Shown: in pieces, positions 11,617-22,916 of the stretch
Layout: each line of letters begins with the position of its first letter
How positions within the stretch are numbered: position 1 is the first letter of the stretch
Source: Hirundichthys speculiger
Lineage: Eukaryota > Chordata > Actinopteri > Beloniformes > Exocoetidae
Assembly: GCA_018398805.1 (NCBI GenBank)
Contig: JAGFBZ010000261.1
Span: 2,852,001-2,916,000 of the forward strand
Length of the DNA: 64,000 bases
Direction: 5' to 3'
Translations under genes and position numbers: made by a program
The notes under the pieces: model-generated
Databases searched by the model: none
Told to the model about the DNA's origin: nothing
The model's input: only the letters and a program-made list of their open reading frames with translations

Positions 11617-13493
11617 CACAAAATATTTATACATCTTAAGAAACAGTTTTTGGATAAGGTATATTTATGAATAAAATACATATAGAAGGCGTTTTCATTA
11701 TTTTTAAGTGTGTTGAATGGCATCTTTATTCTTCTTATAAATAACTGTCAGGAATCTTTTTTCAATATATACTGTAAAGCCAAACAATACTAAAATCTTT
11801 CGAAGAACCTCAAATGAACAGGAATGACAGAAGTACAGAGCAGAAACGTTATTCAGTGCCTTGAAGATAAATTATACTTGTTTTCTGAACTAAAAATAAA
11901 TTACACCAACATGAAAAGAGGTTGTGGGGACGAAAAGATGGAGGGCAGGGATTCTTGTTGTGTGACAGTGACACAATGTTAATAAGCGATAAACTGACAT
12001 TTAAACAGGTGCCAGGGTCAGGGGGTCAGATGACAGGAAACAATGCGTGTCCAGATTAGAGTGATATGTTGTTTTTTTTTCATTGTTGCCAGGAGCACAT
12101 GCTAGTCCATTAAACTTCAGAGCTGATAGACTCATTTTCACTGTAACATGCACTCACCTTTCAAGAGATATTGAGAAACCATGGCAGCAACAATGATTGA
12201 GATTTTTTTTTTCAAATACCCCCAAGTGTTTTTTTTTGCCTTTCCCCTCATCCTCAAGGTTGCAGAGTTCTTCTCTTTAAATTATTTTTTCCCCCATCAC
12301 TGTAAACATTTAAACAATTGTCACCTCCCACATATTGCTCATAAAATGCATTTACTTATGCTTGCCTGGTATCGAAGCACTACTGCATACCAGAAGAGTG
12401 AATTATGGGAAACGTCCTCTCCCACACAACATGGCGTGAAGCTGGACTGATTTTCTTTGTGTATAACACAGTAAAGATTTAATTTAATCAGTTTTGTTAA
12501 CAGTAACATTTTGAAGATGATCGTCACCTCCTTTTATAGCTCCCTTTTCTCTTTAATTTATCCTGTTCTGCATTCTGTAAACGCATCAACCCCAGCACCT
12601 TGGTGCTGTTTTTGAAATCCATTAGGACTCAAAAAGGGCCTGTCAAGTTAACCATCCTTGTTCTTTCCTCTAGAAAGCAGAATTTACTTTAACAATTTGA
12701 GCCAGAAAGTGCCTGGCAGGATAAACTCATGTATGGAGCAGAGCTAAAGAGACGGGTTCACCTTGAAAAGCCATACTTCAGAGACAGAGAAACCACAAAA
12801 AGTAATTAAAGGTATTGATGGAACCTCAATAGCTCTTAAACAGTGTTGCTAGACACCCCAGGGCAAACACCACACTATTTTCCCCTTATTTTTCCCTCGT
12901 TTCTTTTTCCTAATCCTCCCTCTTTAAACTTTATAGGTCTTTATCATTTAATTGTTTAAAAAAAGATGAAACTAAAATTAATTTGTGTAAAAATGTATGT
13001 GAAACCATGCAAAACATATGGCAGAGACACTGAAGAATCAGGTTGCCAAAGACATTAAATTAGGTTTATCTAATACCAGGCATCTAGGTAATCCTTTTAA
13101 GTGGTCAGAAATATATGTTCAAAAGTCCAATCGTCTGTAGTCTGCTGAAGAAACTGTCTCAAATGAGGCAGAAATGCTATCATTGCACATGCACATCATT
13201 TACTTTGTCGTTAATAATTGAAACACTTTTTCCCAAAGATTGTTATCCATAACACAAGGTTAAGAGAGAGACAGGGGTGGGTTGAGGCTACAACTCCCCG
13301 TTAATCAAGGAAGTGCCGTCTTAAAAGAAAGCGGTTTTCCTGTATCCATCTTGCAGTTTAAGGTCAATGACTTCCAAAATTATCGATTTACAACACACTT
13401 CATCCTCTGCTAAAGTTGAAATGACTTGCATTTGTTGTGACAGGACAGACCCAAGATGAAAGTGTACAAGCCAATAAAAAACTAATGACTTAC
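11617..13493. other. rbms3: Intronic sequence immediately 3' of an rbms3 exon
   Basis: About 1.9 kb between the Tigger-like element and the exon's donor site. No transposon, RNA gene or exon was recognised. Confidence 0.6.
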
Positions 13494-13552
13494 CTTTGCA
13501 CTGGTTAGTGTTCTTATCTAGAATGGCCTTGGTTGACACTATTTTTCCATAT
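13494..13552 (-). CDS. rbms3: rbms3 internal coding exon: middle of RRM1
   Basis: This 59-nt exon begins with one base that completes the Pro codon of the upstream exon (CC + A). It then encodes YGKIVSTKAILDKNTNQCK and ends with one base of the following Gly codon. The minus-strand boundaries are TTTTTCTGTCTTTACAG before it and GTAAGTCATT after it. Joined to the exon at 33233-33390 it continues one RRM without a break (..KLCQ-P-YGKIV..). The RNP1 octapeptide normally seen in RBMS proteins (KGYGFVDF) would start across the next splice junction. I looked for that following exon between 1 and 13493 and did not find it, so it probably lies beyond the window's left edge. ILDKNTNQCK supports RBMS3 over RBMS1/2, which I recall as ILDKTTNKCK. 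Confidence 0.93.
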
Positions 13553-14073
13553 CTGTAAAGACAGAAAAATTGAATTACCTAGTGTTTGACCTTTGACTGT
13601 TATGGCAGTTCATTTAGATCACCATCCAGTGGTTGAAGTAAATGTCTTATTTTCCATACTTTGCCATTTAGTTGAAACAAGCAATCTACAGAATCACACA
13701 AATGTCAAAAGCCTTTGGAAAAAGAAATCACATGAGATTAATAACATTATACGGCTGACTTTAAAGGACCATCCAAGCCTATGACATTTCAGAGAGCCAA
13801 TAGACATTTTCAAAAGGTCTAACGGCATAGAATGGAATAAATAGTATTTTTTATGTTTATGTAGTGTACAACATATGTTATTTTGACACATTTTTCTTAA
13901 AAATTAAAACAGTAAGATTAACTAAAAACAACACTTCCAATAGTCTGTACAGTTGTTCCCAGCTTTCGCTCTTTATCCTAACTTAATTGCCTGATCACTT
14001 CACTGTCATTTTAAATATACATACACTGCCTGGTCAAAGAAAAAGTTACTACCAAAAAAAGAGGTCATACACT

Positions 14074-14794
14074 CTAATATTTCGTTGAACCGTCTTTAGC
14101 TTTGCTTATGGTACGCATTCACTGTGGCATTGTTTTGATAAGCTTCTGCAATGTCACAAGATTTATTTCCATCCAGTGTTGCATTAATTTTTCACCAAGA
14201 TCTTTCATTGATGATGGTAGAGTCTGATCGCTGCGCAAAGCCTCCTACAGCAACACATCCCAAAGATTCTCAATGGGGTTGAGGTCTGGACTCTGTGGTG
14301 GCCAATCCATGTGTGAAAATGGTGTCTCATGCTCCCTGAACCAGTTTTTCACAATTTGAGCCTGATGAATCCTGGCATTGTCATCTTGGAATATGCCCTG
14401 GTCATTCAGTATATTCAGGTAGTCAGCTGACCTCATTCTTTGAGCTCATACTGTTGCTGAACCTGAACCTGACCAACTGCAGCAACCCCAGATCATAACA
14501 CTGCCCCCACAGGCTGGTACAGTAGGCACTAGGCATGATGGGTGCATCACTTCATCTGCCTCTCTTCTTACCCTGATGCTCCCATCACACTGGAACAGGG
14601 TCAATCTGGACTCATCAGACCACATGACCTTCTTCCATTGCTGCAGAGTCCAGTCCTTATGCTCACTAGCCAATTGAAGCCCTTTTTTCCAGTTAGCCTC
14701 ACTGATTAGTGTTTTTCTTAAGGCTACACAGCTGTTCAGCCCCAATCCCTTGTGGTCCCTTCGCATTGTGCATGTGGAAATGCTCTAACTTTCA
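14074..14794 (-). pseudogene. Tc1 transposase catalytic part (copy 2)
   Basis: This resumes exactly where the N-terminal piece stops: ES-stop-SISTCTMRR, then GLGLNSCVALRKT, MWSDESR (first catalytic Asp), FQDDNARIH (second Asp) and NPIENLW (catalytic Glu, intact), ending STKY with TAG at 14074-14076. Between LNILNDQ and GIFQDDN about 13 residues of the family sequence seem to be missing in frame, from memory. At least four internal stops are present (in ES*SIS, near 14440, at 14242-14244 and before MRTISKA). Unlike the Tc1 copy at 9889, the DDE residues survive but the gene is broken in many places. Confidence 0.85.
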
Positions 14795-14795
14795 C

Positions 14796-15882
14796 CACCG
14801 TCGACCACCAAATCCTGGTGAGAAGGCTGAGGGATGAAGTAGGTCTGTCGGGTTCAGTTCTTCATTGGTTCTCGTCATACCTCTCTGGGCGTAGCTTTAG
14901 TGTCACAGCTAACCAAATAAGGTCTGGGTCAGCAGATCTTTTGTGTGGAGTCCCCCAAGGTTCTGTTTTGGGTCCTTTATTATTTTTGTTGTATTTGATC
15001 CCCTTGGGAAAAATCATCCAGAGATTTCCTGATGTCTCCTACCACATATTTGCGGATGATATTCAGCTGTACTGCTCTTTTAAGCCTACTGAGCTCCACA
15101 GGCTAAATTCCTTAGTTCATTGCTTGGTGGAGATTAATCAATGGCTAAGTGTGAACATCTTGCAGCTAAACGTGGATAAAACTGAAACCCTGGTTATTGC
15201 CCCTGATGACTCCATTCCTGGGATTAACCAGTATTTGGGTGACTTGGGCCGGTCTGTTAAACCGAGCCTGAGAAACCTGGGTGTTGTATTTGACAAAGAC
15301 ATGTCATTAGTGCAACACTGCAAACAGCTGACAAGAAATTGCTTCTTTCATCTGAGGAATATTGCTAAGCTCAGGAAAATGCTGTCGCAAAATGATTTGG
15401 AGCTGGTCATTCACGCATTTGTGTCCTCGCGTTTGGACTACTGTAACAGTTTGTTCTCTTGTCTAAACAAGAAGGAGCTGTCTCGTCTGCAGCTAGTGCA
15501 AAATTCTGCAGCAAGAATTCTGACCCGCTCTAATAGGAGGTCACACATAACCCCTATTCTAAAAGCTCTTCATTGGCTGCCAGTTTCCTTTAGGATCAAT
15601 TTTAAAATTCTGGTTTTAACTTTCAGAGCTTTGCATGGCCAGGCTCCACCGTACATCAGCGATCTGATCCAGCCCTACACCCCAGCTCGGGCTCTGAGGT
15701 CTGTGGATCAGAATCTGCTGATGGTTCCTCGGACTCGCTTCCGGACCAGAGGAGACCGATCCTTCCAGGCCGTTGCTCCCAGGCTTTGGAACGATCTTCC
15801 GCTCTCTCTGCGTTCCACGGAGTCTGTTGACTCCTTCAAAAGGCAATTAAAGACCTTTTTATTTGTGCAGGCTTTTGCCTAA
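14796..15882 (+). pseudogene. L2-type reverse transcriptase, 3' half, open
   Basis: The frame is open from the insertion junction to TAA at 15880. Order of motifs: TVDHQILVRRL, SSYLSGR, GVPQGSVLGPLLF (RT motif B region), FADDIQLY (15049-15072, the polymerase catalytic box, a Phe version of YADD), LNVDKTETLV and NLGVVFDKDMS. Then comes the C-terminal thumb region, SRLDYCNSLF, LQLVQNSAARIL, LHWLPVSFRINFKIL, APPYISDLI and PRLWNDLPLSLR. Endonuclease and RT N-terminus are lost by 5' truncation, so it cannot work alone. The absence of stops over about 360 codons argues for recent insertion. An ATG at 14752 that would start this frame lies in the Tc1 flank and is not a genuine LINE start. Confidence 0.88.
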
Positions 15883-16047
15883 TTGTCTTGGAGCTGGTAT
15901 GATCGTAAATGTGTTGTCTTGGCCTTTTAATCTTAAATTTGTATGCATCTCTAACTGTGTTTTTATTTTTTATTAATTGTGAAGCGCTCTGTGACCATGG
16001 TCTGTGAAGGGCGCTGTATAAATAAAGTTTACTTACTTACTTACTTA
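14796..16047 (+). mobile_element. 5'-truncated L2-clade LINE inserted in a Tc1 gene
   Basis: About 1.25 kb, opposite in orientation to the interrupted transposase. It begins within the RT domain, carries an open frame to 15882 and has a 3' UTR with AAGCGCTCTGTGACCATGGT and GCGCTGTATAAATAAAG. It ends in four TTAC units (about 16030-16047). This 'GCGCTxTATAAATAAAGTTT plus short repeat' terminus is typical of fish L2-type elements. Only CA is shared at the two junctions, so any target duplication is minimal. Joining the flanks restores the Tc1 reading MFN-ES, so the junction is accurate to a few bases. Confidence 0.85.
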
Positions 16048-16049
16048 CA

Positions 16050-16346
16050 TTAAACATAGCACTGAGTTCTACTGTTGTTTTTCTTTTATTTAATCTCACC
16101 AATTGTTTAAGTGATCGCCAATCGTGATCATTGAGGATTTTTTCTCCGGCCACATTTCCTCCTCAAAGACGATGGGTCCCCACTATCCTTCTAGTTTTTA
16201 ATAATGCGTTGGACAGTTCTTAACCCAATTTTGGTGGTTTCTGCAATCTCCTTAGATGTTTTCTCTGCTTGATGCATGCCAATGATTTGACCCTTCTCAA
16301 ACAGACTAACATCTTTTCCACGACCACGGGATGTGTCTTTCCACAT
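16050..16346 (-). pseudogene. Tc1 transposase N-terminal part (copy 2)
   Basis: It starts ATGTGGAAAGACACATCCCG on the minus strand and reads MWKDTSRGRGKDVSLFEKGQ, then IIGMHQAEKTSKEIAETTKI, the first helix-turn-helix. A stop follows IIKN (near 16191). A one-base slip in the six-T run at about 16138-16143 changes frame; after it the reading continues ILNDHDWRSLKQLV and ends KTTVELSAMFN at the LINE junction. The matching continuation is on the other side of the LINE at 14794. Confidence 0.85.
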
Positions 16347-16450
16347 GGTTGTTTAGGAAATGAAAAGCAACTCTGCACCAGTTGGGGTTAAATAACTTTT
16401 TGCCAGCTGAAAGATAATCACCTAGTAATTATCCAATCTCAACGGGGACA

Positions 16451-19400
16451 TATGTCCAAATTATGTATGACATGAAGCAAACATATTCTTGTGACCCAAT
16501 GCATTGGATGGTAAAGAAAATATAAGATCCTGAGGGGCATCAACCCATGTCTTATATATTGTTTTATTTTTATTGTTTCTTTTATATCAGTGAGAATCTG
16601 ATTTAAATGATTTTATGGAACAAAATTTGTCTCTGGTGAACAGTTCATAGTATGATTTGCAGTTCAAACTCTCAGAAAAACATAAAGAAAGAAAAAGAAT
16701 GAGAGAATAATAATTTTTTGTGTCAATAACCAAAGCACATTTGGCAGGCTTCAGGACTTAGAAGAGTGGTGACTGTTTTTCATGCAGTAGCTTTCATCTT
16801 CTACAGATTTTGAAGTGCCTTCTGGGTCAGTGACGTGAAGATCAGACTAGAAGATAAACCTATTTTTATCACACATATTTTTAAAAAATGTATTTTATTT
16901 TTTGCTCCCAAAATGCTCTGCTTTATAGAAGAATCCATTTCTTTGTCATCCGGTGAAATGCTACTTGTGCCGACGGCTACATTACAAGCCCTGAGCGTGA
17001 TCAATGCACCTCTTTACAAGGTTAAAACAAAGTTTTTGTTCACTGGGGTGAAAAGAAAAAAAAGAAAAAAGTTAGATTTAATTTCCCAAGTCCACAGGAT
17101 CTTATTCCAAAATGAATTAAGGATGCTCTGTGGCAGCGAAGATACAAATTGGCAACATCTGACTTTTCCTACTGACAACTGTAAAAAAGTCTCAGGCCCA
17201 AAAACGCCAAAGGAAAAGATCATGAGATCCCTTAGGGATTCCAAACATTTGCACGTTCCTTTTCTCTCTCATTCTAAAGTTGTACAAAAAAGAATAAAAC
17301 AGCTCAAAATCTGATGGATGCCTTTCTGGGATCAGTTAATGTGCTTCTCATTCATTTATTCATTGGAGCAACATGTTTGACCACTGGTGCTCAAACTTAA
17401 TATGCCATTCCTCTATTTTCTTTTCTTAAATTTCAAAAACTCTGCCTAGTGTGGTACTTTGAACATTTCTGAAATGAAAGACAGATCTTACTGACTGAAT
17501 GACAGTGAGTTATTCTACCTGCTTGTCTCAGCTAAAAACGGCAACATGCTTCATTGTTTGCAGAGGGAGAAGCGCGGTAGTGCGCCTGCCAATCTATGCA
17601 TACTGATATACCGAACGCATCCGTAAATTTGTGCCCTCTGTACATTTGCACATGTAATTCGTACACGTCAGATTCAGAGAGAACGATTCCCTGTGTGTTG
17701 ATTGCACATTACATTGAGTGAATGAAAGGAAAACATGCACAATACACACACTCACAAGCACAAGTAAACGTTCTGTGGGGAAGAAGCAGTGGTGCATCCC
17801 GGCCCATATTTCACCAGCGGGGGATAATTGTGCCATTTCTCAACGAGAGCTGGAGACTCTATTTACTGCATGCTGTGGTGGGATGGGTGGCGAATATGAA
17901 CTGATGAGCTTGGAGAGGAAAACTACCAGCTCATACATACAGACACTAATGCAGATACCACAGGAGTACGCCTGCACGCTCACACTCCGTACAAATATCC
18001 ACATACGGAAAGCATACACCAATCAGTAAATTGTCTTCTTTTAGTACACAAAATAGGTCATTTTAGCGACAGGGATCCACAATCTACTGTAACAGAACTA
18101 AGGTGGAATGTTTGAGCATGCTGAGATGCTCTCAAGGATAAGTACGCAACATGAAGAGGGAATAGGGAATGTTCAATTGATTAGAAAAAAAAATAGTGTA
18201 TCTAAAGATGAACTAAGAAATAAAGCCTGCCAACATGGTTAAAACCTGCCATAACAATAGAGCAAAGTAAATTATTATAAACTTGGCACACTTCCTTGTT
18301 GAAATTCTGTTGATTGTGTTGATTTAAAGCAGTGCTACCGTATTTAAAATTATTACCCGTTATTTACACACAGGTGTCGTTGCTTTATGAGCACTTCACT
18401 GAAAATGCTGCTTTCAGTATGGGAAGCAGTTAAAAAGCTGTGGGCTTTTGGCACAAATTGGGGGAAAGTTCTCATTAAAACTTTGTTTGGACTCCATGGA
18501 AGCAGGAGACAGTAGCTTTCCAATGCCAGCTCATCACTGCTTGCCTCATTAAATGTTAAAAATGTCTCATCAATGGATCCTATTTTCAGTCCAAATATGC
18601 ACCACAAAGACACTGCAGGAAGATGAAAAAGGGAGGAGGAAGAAGCCAGCTCTGTGCCCATAATGGAGACATGTAGGATATGGAGGATGCGATGTTCATG
18701 TATGTGTTGGCTGTGTGTGTGTGTGTGTGTGCCTGTGGATGACCCTGCTGGAGGCTCTTTTCCTTCTCTGCTAGGCAGGCCTGGGGAGGCTTTGATAGGC
18801 AGTCCCTGTGAAGCGAAGGTTTAACACTGATGCTGTGGCCGGGATGCAGAGCCTGTCTCCTCTAATCCTATTTCAATCACTCTTGCAGCCTCTTATCTCT
18901 GACTCTGCTGGCCTTCTGCTGTCCCCCTCCTCACAAATCTTCTCCTCTCCTCTTGTTCCCCACCTCCTTCCTTGCTCTCTTCATGTCTTTCCACCATCTT
19001 TTTATTTTTTCCTCCCCATACTCTATCCTCTGTTCTTTTCTTGTTTTTTGTCTCTCTCTTTCACCTCCCTTCCATCTGGAATCCCATGGTAATCATTCTG
19101 ATGCAAGATCGGATCAACCCCAACAAAAATGCCAGAAATGAAACCTCGAATAAAAATATATGGGCTCTATGAGCCATTTAAAGCTGATGAAAATGTACAA
19201 ATTGTGGTGAATGCACAACATGTCACTCGTTTGACAGCTGTCTGGGCACTGAAATGCGATAAAACAGAAGCTCAGCTACACTTTCAAGAGCGAAGCTGCA
19301 TGTGCACGAATGACAATCCCAGCGCCATATTTGTTTCCTTCCTCGTTCGCTTGCTGGATCAAAAGATCCAGCCATATTCTATTTTCATCATTAGAGCTGG

Positions 19401-22231
19401 GAAAAATCAAGTGGCTTTTTGTCGCACGTGGGCTGGAAAAGAGCTGGCACCAGCCACAACATGTCACTGTGGCATTGTTGGTACGTAGGAAAGCACAGCG
19501 CTAAAAGGCATCTGGACACAGTCTTCAAGGTTGTGTGGTTATGTCGAGGCATACTTAAACAATAGATGATTGATGGCCACCTACTGCAACTTGATTTCCT
19601 AGAGGGTCTTTGGATATAAGCTTGTGAGCTTACTCTGTGTTTTCCTATATGTGCAAATAATGTGCAGACGCAATTGTGTTCGTTGATGAAGACTTGAATA
19701 TATGCTCCATTTGCATAGAATGGTTATCATTCCCCAAAACTGATTAGAAATCATGAAAACGTGGATTGGAAATAAATGCATTCATTTTGGTATGAAATTG
19801 AAAAACATGAGCAGAAAAACTCCTTTTGACCCGCTTAGGAGATGGTGCAAAGGCAGAGAACAATAACTGTTTCATCACTTCACGTAGACCTTTATATAAA
19901 ACAATTAGCAGACTCTAGATACTGTGACTTAAAAAAAAAAAAAAAAAAAAAAAGGATGCATACTAAGTGTTCTCATGCAGGAGCAGGTGGAGCAGACTCA
20001 CAGCATTCAGTTTTATTGATTGTTCTACTGCAGCACATATTCCCCTGAGGGGTTCATATGCTTAAAACATACACTGTTATTGGGAGGGGGGTAATTATTA
20101 TTTAAATGCCCTTGTGCAGAGTTGCATTCAGATATATCTCTATATACCAATATCCCACCAACGAACAATTGTGTGTAATATTAGAGGACTAAACTATAAA
20201 TTTTAGAATGAGGCAAACTCCAGTAAATTCTTACAGTATTGATTTAAGACTGAGGACAAAATGTGATCACAGATTATACCACATCTGTAACCTTACGCAT
20301 TCTTCTCTTTAGATGTGAAACATGCTTGGTTAAATCCCAGATGTTTGCTTACCATTTGGCATTGTCATCTCTTTATTCCAAACACCTTTAATCATAAAAA
20401 ATAAATAAATACAAATTCAACTTCTTGTCATGGAAATTTCCAGATAACTTAGTTCTATAAAAGGTGTTTCACTTGGAGTCTTAAGTGATGTACCAAAAGA
20501 TAGGCAACAGTGAAGCAGAAAAAAAAAAAAAAAGGATGACAAAGTGGATGTAAACATTGATCCCAAATGCAAACAACAGCAAAAAAGAGTAGTCTATAGT
20601 TTATATTGTGTATGCCTTGCCCTATTACTGCCTTTTTGTTGTATTCAAGCTCTGCATAGCAGCTATCCTTGACTGCAGTCCACTGTGGCTCAAACAAACA
20701 TGAGGCCTTCTGGGCACACGTCAAGAAATATTAGACAGACGCTTATGTTAAATGGTGTTAACCTCTGGCAAATACTACATGACCATTGAAAATGACTTTT
20801 GACATGGTTAATCCTTACTTTTGTAAATGTTTTGCACGGAGTACTGAAGTAACACAAACCCAAACTGTTGGGCAACTGTTGACTAAGATTGCTGTATTTA
20901 TTTAACTTAAATCATGAAAAGCTGTAACAAGTTTTAAAATGTAAAATATTAAGTCACTGCCCATTGTGTGTATTTCTTGTCTTTAAAGCAACATTTAAAA
21001 AATGGACAACTTTTGCTAAAACAGATTTCAGATGGAAAAGGACATGCCATCATCAAGGTACTGTAACAGGACAGAAAAAGGCAGCTTCAAAGGCCGGTTG
21101 CAAAAGTTAAAATCTAGAGCCATAAAAGGAGACATCTAAGATGTCTAGTATGGACACAGAAGATGGGAAAACTGTCCTGACAAAGCTGTTTAACCCACCA
21201 ACACTGATCTAAAACCTGTGAAATCTTCTCATCTCATGACCTCTGAGCTGACAGTTTGGTCCCAGTGATCTTAATATTACTGTAGTGCCTGCATCTATAC
21301 ACGTTCACTTAAATACTGAAGATGATCAAAATTTTGTAGAGTCCTGGTGGCTCACACGCCCTCAGAAACTTTCATTAGGTCTTGATTTTTCTTGTCAGAA
21401 ACCTGAATATTGCAGTTGGAGTGAAAATAAAACATGTAGACAAAAAAAAAAAAAGAAAAAAAATCACAATACCGTGAGGTGTAAACATTTTATCCAAGTT
21501 TCTGATAATTCTCTTCTAGTACAGCAATGAGGTGATGAAGGGTTTGACAGAACTGGACTCACAAGTTTCTTATGTTTCAGGTAAACCCCCATGTTCCAAA
21601 CAGGATCAAAATCTGGATTCTACATGCAGAAACACTCAGTAATGCAGTTTGGAACGTCAGACTCCAACAAATTTTATCAATTGAATGCACTGAGCTGAAA
21701 CCCGCCGCATTTTCGTTTTTCTTTTTATTGGCCTTAGGCAAACAAAAAAAAATTGCAATAGAGCTGAATAGTATATTGTAAAAGACCATATTGTTACTAA
21801 AGTATTCAATATCACAACATTCTTTTTGGCAATAATGGGTAGCAATAAATCAAAAAGCCTCAACAAATTGGATAATTCTTCTCTGGCTTTCACACACACA
21901 CACCTTTTTCTTGGCAGAATTTCATTATGTTTCTCTTTGTGCAGTGATTCCCCGATTTCTTGTTGATGGGTTTGCAGTAATTCATCTTATTATCTCTTTT
22001 TTTTTTTTTAAACTTCGCATCATTAATGTCTAAATATGGGAAGGATTTTGAATCGCTAAGGTATTCCAACTTTTATATTTTTTTTTTCCCTTTGCCTCCT
22101 TTGCTTCAACAGATGGGAATGCCACATAAATTGATGAATTAATTGGTAAAGCACTTTGGTGTTTAGGTAAGGTTATGGCAAGTGCTCCTAAGTCCTCTGA
22201 CTTGTTCATCCGTTGCATCTGCAGGTTAAAG
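16451..22231. other. Intronic sequence without recognisable genes
   Basis: About 5.8 kb. It contains a (GT)n at 18712-18732, a pyrimidine-rich block at about 18850-19080 and A/T tracts at 19929-19951 and 21441-21461. The 159-codon frame at 16835-17314 has no recognisable domain and is AT-driven. No transposon termini were found. Confidence 0.55.
18712..18732. repeat. (TG)n microsatellite
   Basis: About ten uninterrupted TG units. Confidence 0.9.
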
Positions 22232-22455
22232 TACCGTATTTTCCGGACTATAAGTCGCACTTTTTTTCAAAAGGTTGGCTGTTCCTGCGACTTATACTCC
22301 GGAGCGACCTTTGCATGAAAAAAAAAAAAAAAAAAAATTCACAGGCAGCCACAAAAGGGCACTCTAGACTTACTCACCAATATCTTTTACTCCTTAACAA
22401 TTAAAAATTTAAACAGTAAACGTTAGCTTACAAAGACAACTGAAAACGAACACAA

Positions 22456-22653
22456 ATGACCTCCAAAAGAAAATCATATTCTTCAGACTACAAGCTGAAA
22501 ACAGTAAACGAGCAGCAGAAAAAGGTTTGGAGTAAGTGAAAAACTTGTTAGGGACTGGCGTAAAGCGGAGGCTAGTCTTAGTGCGATGAAAAAAACAAAA
22601 AAAAAGTTAATCGCAGGCTCAAAGCTAGGTGGCCACAGCTAGAGGAACGAGTT
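22456..22653 (+). pseudogene. Pogo/Tigger transposase N-terminal remnant
   Basis: It starts ATGACCTCC and reads MTSKRKSYSSDYKLKTVNEQ. After a frame slip it continues FGVSEKLVRDWRKAEASLSA, and after a second slip in an A-rich run it reads VNRRLKARWPQLEERV. This order (basic start, helix-turn-helix with VSEKLVRDWRK, then KARWPQLEERV) matches the CENP-B-type DNA-binding N-terminus of Tigger-like transposases. It is joined abruptly to the C-terminal remnant. Confidence 0.72.
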
Positions 22654-22669
22654 TGCAGCAACCGGGAGG

Positions 22670-22916
22670 ATGTGCCACGCAATTTTTTCTTCAGGCTATG
22701 GAATGGATCGACCAAGCATGGTATTCATTGACAACTGAGACCATCCTGTCTGGATTCAGAAAGGCTGGAATAATTGGAACTGGAACTGGAACTGGAATTG
22801 ATTCTGAGTCTGAAGACAGCCACGCAGAAGAGGAAGCTCCGTTTCGTCTTCCTCCGGAGTTAGCGGGGTTATTCAGAAGTGACACAGAGGACGAAGAATT
22901 CAACAATATTTTGTGA
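22670..22916 (+). pseudogene. Pogo/Tigger transposase C-terminal remnant
   Basis: The frame reads QAMEWIDQAWYSLTTETILS then GFRKAGI, the conserved 'WIxxAWxxxxxxTIxxGFRKAGI' end of the DDE domain. A GTGTGTG stretch and an acidic tail (DSESEDSHAEEE ... DTEDEEFNNIL) with TGA at 22914 follow. The tail is still open. The catalytic Asp residues are in the deleted middle. Confidence 0.75.

Larger units (their letters stand above)
14024..16450 (-). mobile_element. Second Tc1-like family copy, split by a LINE
   Basis: The left end is CACTGCCTGGTCAAAGAAAA directly after a TA (14022-14023). That is the terminal repeat of a common fish Tc1 family I remember as CACTGCCTGGCCAAA. The transposase runs on the minus strand close to the left end. 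The right side keeps the pre-ATG leader (16347 to about 16450, including TTATCTTTCAGCTGGCAA on the minus strand), but the expected outer terminal repeat is missing, so the element is truncated on that side. It is broken at about 14794/16048 by an opposite-strand LINE. The right boundary is approximate. Confidence 0.85.

Noticed and set aside
13321..13493. Read-through of the rbms3 exon into KSLVFYWLVHF...
   Set aside because: A GTAAGT donor follows the exon directly and the family sequence continues differently, so this is intron.
16835..17314. 159-codon plus-strand open frame
   Set aside because: AT-driven composition, no recognisable domain, no splice or start context; located in the rbms3 intron.
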